DNA of 64,000 nt from Helicoverpa zea (taxonomy: Eukaryota > Arthropoda > Insecta > Lepidoptera > Noctuidae). Under the pieces are notes generated by a model. The model saw only the letters and a program-made list of their open reading frames with translations, did not search any database and was not told the origin of the DNA. The DNA is taken from positions 5,204,120-5,268,119 of the forward strand of contig NC_061455.1 in NCBI RefSeq assembly GCF_022581195.2, written 5' to 3'. This document shows positions 55,927 to 64,000 of the stretch, piece by piece (position 1 is the first letter of the stretch; the number at the start of each line of letters is the position of its first letter). Made by a program: the position numbers and the translations under genes.

Positions 55927-58900
55927 ATTCGGAGAAAATAATGTCTGTATCGTGTGTAGAGATTAATTAAAAGAAGAGATTAATTAATATTAGAAACAAT
56001 ATTAACAATATATGTGTGATGGTTGCATGAATTAATTAAATTATGATTCTATTGAAATTGCTTTTATTTCTTAAAGATTATGATTGTTTCGTAAGTCCAG
56101 TAATATATACTCTGTCTGCATTTTATATGTATCATTATACTTAATAGTAGCAAATCATTATCACAGTATCCGGAATCATATCTGGGTTTTGTGTTTAATT
56201 TCAGATTGATAATACCATGTATATAATTATGGCGTTACCCCTATACTGTAATTCTTACTTAGAAGTTTAGAACAACATTATGTGGCTCTATTGTTTATAT
56301 TTTTGTTTTCAGAAAACATTTACTGTTCAAAAAAGACACCTGCTACAAATTATTCCATCCAACTTTCATCTTCACCACTTCAATTTCTCCAAAAACGAAC
56401 AAAAACTGTACCCACTATGACACATTTACGTATTGATCTCAGCTTCCCACTAACGAAGCGGAATGCTCACTAAATCACCGGATTATACGCACTATCTCAC
56501 TCATGCAGGTAACACAGTTAAAACAAATGAAGGTTTAGTATCTACTGGTTCTCACTGGTCTATTGTGTGATATGGTGACAGCTTTATTATGTACATATAT
56601 CTGTGTCCATAGCTTTTCCTTGGGGAACAAGACGGTTTCTGTGTGAGATTGGCGTGGTTTGTTCATCTCTAGATAAGGAAGATGTCCTGGAATTAGCGTA
56701 TACTTAATGAAGATGTTTTTTTTACTGACGTATTCCAATTTTGAAGTTATGGTGGGTCCAAACCAACTTCACACAGACGTGGCTGGAATTTTGTCTGCGT
56801 AAAAAATCAAACATATAAAAAGTCTGAACCAATGAAAAGTCTGCACAAACATTTTGTCATCATATTTCCACACAGATTTTAGATTTTTCCTCAAACTTTA
56901 AGTTCGTAAAGATATTTGTACAGACTTGTGTCTCGTGCGGATCTACCATAAGTTTCTAATCTGTATTTTAGTAATGAAATTTTTTTAGTATTTAAACAAA
57001 GAACAAAGCTGTTGAAAATTGTGAAGAAAGTACTGGGAGTTGAGGCTTTACTTGTTTCCAAAGGAGCTTGATGGTTGTTTGTTCTCTCCCAGTAAGATTT
57101 CGTGGAAGTAGAGTGAAAATCTCTTTGTGAAAGCCTCATCCGTCAACTTTAGCGTCTATGTTTTTGGTTTGAAAGCTATATTCTGTAGTATGTACTGACT
57201 AGATATAGATACATAAATATTTAACCTTGTAGGACTTTTATATAGTTGATTAAATTAAAGAAAGAAAATTAGGAGTACCTACAAACTTTTGTCTGAAGAA
57301 CATTTTCACCCACAGCATAAACAGTTTTCTTACAATAACTTTTTATTATGAATTTTCACATTGAACAATTGTTTTAAGAAAAAATGTACTTTAATGTTGT
57401 CGACGACGTTGGGCCTCAATTGTTGAACTATTTGCCACTTTTTCCATGGTAACATTAAATTAAACCATACTTATATGTAAAACAATAGCACCAAAAAAAT
57501 CTACACCCATATAAATGATTTTAAACATCGGGCGTCATTCAATATTCTCATGTTAGTGCCAGTATTCAAACGTATTTCATCGTACTGTAATGTTCTATTT
57601 GAATGCCCGTATCTCGTTACCATGCAGAGCGTATCAGACCAGTATTAAGGTTTGCGTAGACATAGCTCAGTCGTATGAGATGCTAAATTCATATTGTGAG
57701 CGTGAGCTGTTTGTAAAATCTAATTATTCCGCTATTGGACATGTAACTGATGTGGTAGGCATCATGTAACATAAGGATTATTTATCAAGTAAAGAAAAAT
57801 AGAGGTGTAATAGGTAGGGGTGCGGGATGTTCGAAAGAGTTACCGCGGTCCTGGAACATAAAAGGCCTACAACGGAACACGACGGTTTTTAGTCAGTAAG
57901 AGTCTGACACTCCCTCACCGCTGCTAACCCACAGAGGTCATTTGATAATTTTTGACGTCGTTAAAGAAATAGGTAGTAGTAAGTACTGGTTGCTATTAAA
58001 GGTTTTTCGATCATTATGGCTTGGCTGTTTCAACATCATTTATCATCATTACCATCTAAGCTATAAGACATCCATTGCTGAATATTGCTTCCTCCATTGA
58101 TCACCAGTAAGACCAATTGCACCTAAGTATATACATATGTAGCGGGGCATGGTTGAGCATTGTTCGCATACGATTTCAGACTATACTTGAAGATATAAAT
58201 AAATTCCTGTCAATTTAACAATTAATCGGACGGTTTTTGGAAAATTATATTTGTCTTAGAAACAATATCGTTTACTAGATAGAACTTAACAAAATAGGAA
58301 TTTTCCCGTAGCTGTCTAGAGTCCGTTTTACATAGAATCGACAATATTACTGGTGATTGAGGCTTTATATACTTCATGGAATCCAGGCTTAATGTTACGT
58401 TACATGGTATTTGAGTTTTCCGATAAAAGCTCGTGATAATGACAGGATCAAACACAATAGTGGTTATTCTCTTTTGTAATACAAGTATTATGACCCTTAG
58501 CATATTATATGAGTATGCCTTAGTCATCCATACCTCAGAACCCTTCGCTTGATATCGCCTACCATTCGTACTTACACGAGATCCAAAGTGACAAATACAC
58601 TCTTCTTCTTCATAGACAGAACAAATCAATAAAGGATGACTCAACCTGACGTCGCGACGTCTTACAACTAAAAAGAACCATTACTTAAAAACCCATAGAT
58701 ACGTATAAAGCCGAACCCTTTTACGACTAGGAAATTAATTCCCGATTCGTGGTCTGAAGATAGGTACATAATAGTTATAGGTATATTTTTCAAGGAATCA
58801 GAGAACCAACAGAACGAACCAAAAGGAACCAAGACCGAGATTTTAAAAGGTCCTTTTAGTTCAATAAATCAGTTACTAGGTCACAGTAAATATTGTAATT

Positions 58901-61080
58901 TGAAGTTAAGAATCAAAGTGATTGAGTAAGTAGTCTATCAAGCGATGTAATGAAATGGTTATGCTTCATGCATCGTCGAGCACTTATATGAGATAATATA
59001 AGTAATATAATCTGCAAATTGCCAATATTGAAGTTATTGATGAACAATATTGTATATAATATGCTCGTAATAATATTAGATGATTTGATTGATAACGATT
59101 TTTCGTGTTCTTGAGAGCTTTTATGAATTCATTCTGTATGAATAAAATTATTACTACTGAAAAATAAATGCATTTTCCTTATTGTTTTGTTGTTGTATTC
59201 ATGTTCAAGATACAGTATAAAATACCTTATCCGAATGGCACATTACATTTTCTTGTTAACTTACATGAAGCAAGGATTTTTAAAAGGAAATAATATGGTT
59301 TGGACAAAAAATAAATGCTATTGAGTTTTATGACGCCCAGAGGCCATGAAACATCTTACAGATGTTTTCCAAGGTACTATCAAATACCTATGTATTTAAG
59401 TAACAACATTTTCCTGCTGTGGTTTTTAGTAATATTTTCTATTGAGATTAATCGTTGTTTCCTGTCTCATTTTCAATTTATTTTGTCCGCTTAATATTTC
59501 ATTTTACCATTTCTTAAGTCTATCATCTGTCAGGTCATCTATTACACGGGACTAATAAAACTTAAGCCTTACGTAGGTTTTAGTTAAAGATCTTTTAAAA
59601 ATACTAAAAACATTGAATCGCGAATGTTTTTAATTAAGATACGTTCTTTTACGAGACGAGTAGTTAATGTGATTTCTTTATGACTTCCCTAAGAAAGTTC
59701 TACTAATGGTTTTGGTTTCCTTTGGACGAAGTCACCGGTATTCTTTTTTAGCAATCTCGCTTCTTACGTTGGGTGTAGTAGTGTGTGCGATGTTTCTTGG
59801 ACATGACATCAAAGTTTGGATGTTCTTTCATCTGAACCATGTGATAGCTTTCTTTAGACGTATTTTGAAGGTAAAAATCTTGCGAACAAGTGTGTATTTT
59901 TAGATGTGAAGTCCTGGCATTTTAATTGAGTTTACTTAATTTATAGAACCTTAAGTTAGTATTGATAGATCACTGATTTATGAAACGAAATATGGTGTTT
60001 ATGACCAGGGACTATGATGTTTGTTCAGTACTTCCATAATATAATTATTTCAGAAACAGTAAATTCTTCTAAAATAATTGACGATAATGATAATGAAATA
60101 ATTTGGTCACTGTTCAGAAAGTCCTACTTTTATAATAAAAGTAATTAAGATCTCATATATGGAATTATCTTAGGAAGATGACATTAACTGTACGCACAGT
60201 TAACTGTACCCACAGTTAATGGCATCCTATTGTTTAGAGGTTCTTGGGACCAATAAACGTAATGCACACACACTATTAGTTACGGTAGTTAAACTATATA
60301 ATATATCAATTATATACGAGATTAATTATTCCTAAACATGGATTTGGCTCATAAAGTAACATTATAAATTGTAATACACATGTTCACTTATACTATATAT
60401 TTTGGTAAAAAGCTAAAAGAATTGCTTTTACTTAATGTCTTCAGAAAAAGATGAATAATGACTTTCGGTTTGTAAGGAATCTTTTCATAGAGATCAATTT
60501 GATAATTCGTTACGTTTTCCTGGTTGCCATCGATATGTCAGACGTATCTCGTTTCTTGTATATAACTTTCTTTCTACGTGATAATAAAGAATCACTTCTG
60601 AATATGGAGTAATACGACATCCAAAAATATTATGTTTTCATTAATGTTTTTTGACAGAAGTAAATTCATTAATTTTCAGTAAATTCAAATAAGTTTGGTT
60701 AAGATGACTAGAGGAAACAAATAATAATAGATCCATAAAATTTTCTATTATAAAGCATACTAGGCAATCTTTTGTCCCCACACATTTGCCATTGCAAACA
60801 GTAACCAATACCTCAAAAAAGGTACAATAGACCAAAACAAAAATATACATTACCATCGGAACGGGCCAAGTTCCCTTTGCCGGAGTTAGTTCGTGGAACA
60901 AAGAGAAACTACCACCTAGAGTTTTCTATCAAGTGTCTGTCTGCAGACTTTGTGCCTCTGTTGCTTTTACCTCTTATATCGCGACAAGTGGGACGCGTAG
61001 CTGTGTTGTGAGACGGGAAAACATATGGGGCACGGTGGTGTATATTTTTTTTTTGGTAAGAAACTAATTTTGATTACTTC
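55927..61080. other. Downstream of the reductase; no gene seen
   Basis: No AATAAA follows the reductase stop closely; ATTAAA variants occur at 55966 and 56036. 57818-57968 is a dispersed repeat (ACGGAACACGACGGTTTTTAG, CTCCCTCACCGCTGCTAACC, TTTTTGACGTCGTTAAAG), with another fragment of it at about 61725-61765. 58030-58090 is an RTE-tail relic. Open frames up to 140 codons (58222-58644 minus, 59706-59903 plus) show no domain or splice support. Confidence 0.5.
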
Positions 61081-61082
61081 AA

Positions 61083-61395
61083 AAAGGTTTTAATAGATGT
61101 AGGCAATGAGTTTGTAATGGGATACTGCTGATACGACTACTTTTGCACAGGATCTCAATGTTATACTTAGATGTTTTATGCCTATTCACTGTCATCCTAA
61201 AAATACATCTAATTGGTTCATATAAGTAAAAAATTGATGATTTGAATGAAGTGTTAATAGATGTAAACATCACGAAAAGAGTTTCTTAAGGGAATATTGC
61301 TGATACGATTCCTTTTGCAAATGATCTCAATATTATACTTGTATTAAATCTATTAATGTCATTCTAAAAATACATCTACTTGGGTTAAGATTTGC
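61083..61395 (+). repeat. Diverged tandem duplication, period about 175 bp
   Basis: Shared blocks in order: TTAATAGATGTA, GGGATACTGCTGATACGACT / GGGAATATTGCTGATACGATT, TTTTGCA, GATCTCAATGTTATACTT / GATCTCAATATTATACTT, and TAAAAATACATCTA. Noncoding, no terminal structure seen. Confidence 0.75.
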
Positions 61396-62096
61396 AGAAA
61401 ACCTTGACAATAATCTTCCTATCGTTACTATTTGGCAACGCCCCCACTGATATGATGAAAGTTCCTATTTTTTTCATTCATTGTGGTTATGACAATGATT
61501 GAGATATTCCAAGAAATATTTAGTTCTCTATAAAGCTGGAGTTCGATGAAAACAAGAATTATGATAAAACCGACGAACTAAGCAGTACGAGGTCATGTGA
61601 TATTGTTGGGAACTTATTTATATCAAAGCAATATATACATTCTAACATAGCAAAATGGGTATGGTTTTGGCTTAAACAAGGCGCATACTTAGGTACATCT
61701 GCCGGGGCTACGGGATTGATGATTTTTGACTTAATTTGATGATTTTTGACGTCGTTAAAAAAAGGCGCACAATTACATTGCTAGTATTTTTTTGGGTGGC
61801 GCCCCAACAGTTTTATTGAAGTGAGTGTAATTCAAAGTGCTAGTTGCAGTGCATCTAAACTGATGTCTGAATTTCAGAATGGACGATCTAAAAATAGATC
61901 AATAGATAGATAATAAAGTTTTCAAATTATGTTAGAAACGATAACATTTATTGTCCCCTTTGGAAAAAATTACAAAGATGACAAAAGTTTGTCTCAGCCT
62001 TTGTCAAAGCCAAGCCAATTTTGAATCTTTCGAAAAGTTTTCCATAAAAATAGAAAATTCTATTCATCGACACGTTTGTTCTGCAATTTTTTCGGG

Positions 62097-62214
62097 ACTT
62101 TAATTGGAAAGTTGTTATATACAGCTGCAGTGGGATTGACAAAATTTATGTTCGTGTACGTGATGCGACCGGCAAGCAGGCACGCGAGTGACACTCCGAA
62201 ATAACTAGCACGCT
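62097..62214 (+). pseudogene. Dead copy of fatty acyl-CoA reductase exon 2
   Basis: Matches reductase exon 2 (51459-51575) from its first base (ACTTTAAT) to its last (ACTAGCACGC), including the identical 20-base block CAGCTGCAGTGGGATTGACA and AAATTTATG. A net +2 shift near 62117, an in-frame TGA near 62189, loss of the CAG acceptor (now CGG) and loss of the GTAAGT donor make it nonfunctional. Flanking DNA is not similar to the live gene's introns as far as I can see, and no other exons were confidently found. It points to an old tandem copy of the reductase in this direction. Confidence 0.85.
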
Positions 62215-62219
62215 ACTGA

Positions 62220-63840
62220 CTTTATTTATTTACACCTAAATGTAGTTAGGTGAAAAAATAAAATAAATTGCAAACGTGTTTGTAGCAACGCTACTAAATA
62301 TTCATAAACATGGAAGATTGCTTCTGTTCATGTTATAAAGTTTAGATTCATTGCTGTCCGGTAACTTTATTGGCTTTGGAAAATGTACTGTATTTTTTTT
62401 TATGTGAGTCATAATTGAGTTCTTGTGTCACTATGTTAGGTACTGTTTTTGAATTCATTTTTCATTATCATGATTTTTAAACAGTTTTTTTTTCTTATTA
62501 CGAGACATTTAACTGGTGGAATACGTATACACGTCTTTAATTGGTGGAAATATGGTAATAATTTTATATCAGAATTACTGAAATTCCTTACAAAAACATG
62601 GCCTTAACATCTCTCGATATGTAAAACATTTAAAAAACTTATTGATAGCCACTTATTAAATTCACATTTATCAAATCAAACATAACGTGTCAATATAACT
62701 AATACATTTATAACCTATACCTAACGATCCGATTGTCGATTTCTATTTCCCAAGAGTATGATCGTCTGAAGTCTGAAGGCTAGACACGTTGGAGTCTAAC
62801 AAATAATAATTATAGCCTTGTCTAGATCTATCCAGACCTTGGACTGAACGATGTTTGTTTCTAAGAAGTGTATCAATATTTTATGTTATATCTTTTGACT
62901 AATAATTTAAGAGGAGGTAGATAAAATTGCTTTAAGATTACAGGGTAGTCAATAAGCGAAAGGCGTACCTACAAATTAATCTATATTAGTAATTTATAAT
63001 AAAGAGGGATTTTTTTTTGTTTGTTTGTTTGTCCTCTAAAGTCTTCAAAACTATGAACCAATTTGAAAATTCTTTCCCTGTAGGAAAGCTACACTCTTCC
63101 CGATTAACATAGGCGATATTTTATGGCAGTAGTTCCCATGTTATACAGGGAAAACTGCGGGAAAATGGCTAGGTCAATATAATTTTAGTAGAATTATTTA
63201 AATTACTACATATCTAATCATCAGATATATGTATCTCAATACAGTCAACATTAATGAATGTGATTTTGACTTTGCTTTACATTACAACTTTTTTTTCTCT
63301 GCGTTTATTTGCATCAGTGGCTAGCATGAGACCAGCACACAGCCCAATCAATTATTCTGCAGCTCTTTACAAAATAGTTGTCGAATCTTTTTCATCGGCC
63401 AGGAATGTCACCGAAAAACATTTTTGGCCTGTATACCCCTTTGTGCATATTTCGACAGGCGTTCTGATTCAGTTCAATATAAAACAAACGAAGTCTCTGT
63501 GTCTGTCACATATCTGACGACTGAATACGAGGCAAATAAATATAAAAAAATGAATGGATACGCTTCGTTTTACCTACACCGTTTTAATTAACGATCACAC
63601 TTGCGATCTGTTATAAACTGACAAAAGACTATTCATTATGATGAAAGTGATGTCAAAAAACAATGCAGCTAGCTACCTTTATAACTTTGTATTTTTTGCC
63701 CAAATTTATATTCCCAATTATCTCTTTCGAAGAATCAGTAACTCCCATTATTGTTTTCACATTAACAAAAGTTAAAACTGAAAACAATTTACACATAAAT
63801 TCTGCGATTAGGTATGTTAGGACTTCATAATTTAATTTTC
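62220..63840. other. Noncoding DNA with repeat relic
   Basis: 62985-63175 carries a degraded dispersed repeat (ATCTATATTAGTAATTTATAATAAAGAGGG, then (GTTT)n and GGGAAAACTGCGGGAAAATGGC) as separate blocks. A string near 62757 (TATGATCGTCTGAAG) vaguely resembles the start of reductase exon 3 but is too short to call. The 87-codon frame at 63254-63517 is unsupported. Confidence 0.4.
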
Positions 63841-63842
63841 AT

Positions 63843-64000
63843 TTTTTTTTTTTTAATTTTTATTATTACTTTATTATATTCAATTTATTTTTACAAAATG
63901 ATCTTATTATAGGGAAATATTAAAACTAAGTATCAAAATATTCATCCGCATCGCTGTCAGCTGGGATCGTGTCCAAAAGGCTGGCTGCATTGCCACGCTG
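63843..64000 (-). mobile_element. LINE 3' end (endonuclease tail), running off the window
   Basis: From the right edge leftwards the minus strand encodes QRGNAASLLDTIPADSD, then ADEYFDT and a stop near 63930, closely matching the end of the 14461-15084 element. About 75 bases of AT-rich 3' UTR and an A-run (63843-63854) follow. The frame is open at the edge, so a longer and perhaps intact copy may continue beyond the window. Confidence 0.82.

Noticed and set aside
58222..58644. 140-codon open frame on the minus strand
   Set aside because: No recognisable motif, AT-rich codon use, and no splice-compatible neighbours; length is not exceptional for this AT content.
59706..59903. 65-codon hydrophobic frame, possibly a further membrane micropeptide
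   Set aside because: It lacks the tiny first exon and phase-2 intron of the S family and has no paralog in the window.
62750..62800. Possible remnant of reductase exon 3 after the fossil exon 2
   Set aside because: Only about 15 bases resemble the exon start and a stop follows at once; not distinguishable from chance.

Overview
The window is nuclear DNA of a lepidopteran, most likely a noctuid-like moth. The evidence is AT-rich intergenic DNA, short genes split by GT-AG introns, a tRNA-derived SINE with a (GAT)n tail, several dispersed repeats I recognise as common in moths and butterflies, a moth-type multi-exon fatty acyl-CoA reductase and an insect neutral lipase. There are no bacterial-type operons, rRNA genes, true tRNA genes or CRISPR arrays.

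Layout. (1) 1-20.5 kb, plus strand: a tandem array of seven very small two-exon genes, encoding predicted single-pass membrane proteins of 48-65 residues. Each has a first coding exon of only 11-20 nt, a phase-2 intron, and a second exon carrying the membrane helix and a variable tail. The last four are two copies of a duplicated block (unit A about 6.28-16.16 kb, unit B about 16.17-20.5 kb), each with one gene of type S4 and one of type S5. Unit A is swollen by transposons that unit B lacks, so B serves as an empty-site control. (2) 20.99-28.94 kb, minus strand: a complete eight-exon secreted lipase of the pancreatic-lipase fold with an intact Ser-Asp-His triad. (3) 29-50.9 kb: a gene-poor stretch with an internally deleted piggyBac element, a Harbinger-like MITE, SINE and LINE relics, fold-back elements and one CpG-rich patch that may be a promoter or first exon. 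(4) 50.94-55.93 kb, plus strand: a complete ten-exon fatty acyl-CoA reductase (449 aa) with intact cofactor and catalytic motifs. (5) 56-64 kb: mostly noncoding, with a dead copy of the reductase's exon 2 near 62.1 kb and the minus-strand tail of a LINE running off the right edge.

How the genes relate: the lipase would release fatty acids outside the cell or in the gut, and the reductase makes fatty alcohols from fatty acyl-CoA (pheromone, wax or storage lipid). Their neighbourhood is probably incidental. The micropeptide array matches no family I recognise and is the best candidate for an undescribed system. It shows repeated duplication, a fixed exon-intron design, a conserved membrane segment and fast-changing tails.

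Limits: all gene models were spliced by eye from GT-AG signals, reading-frame continuity and, for S4 and S5, agreement between duplicates. No transcript or database evidence was available. Repeat names are given only where a structural hallmark supports them.
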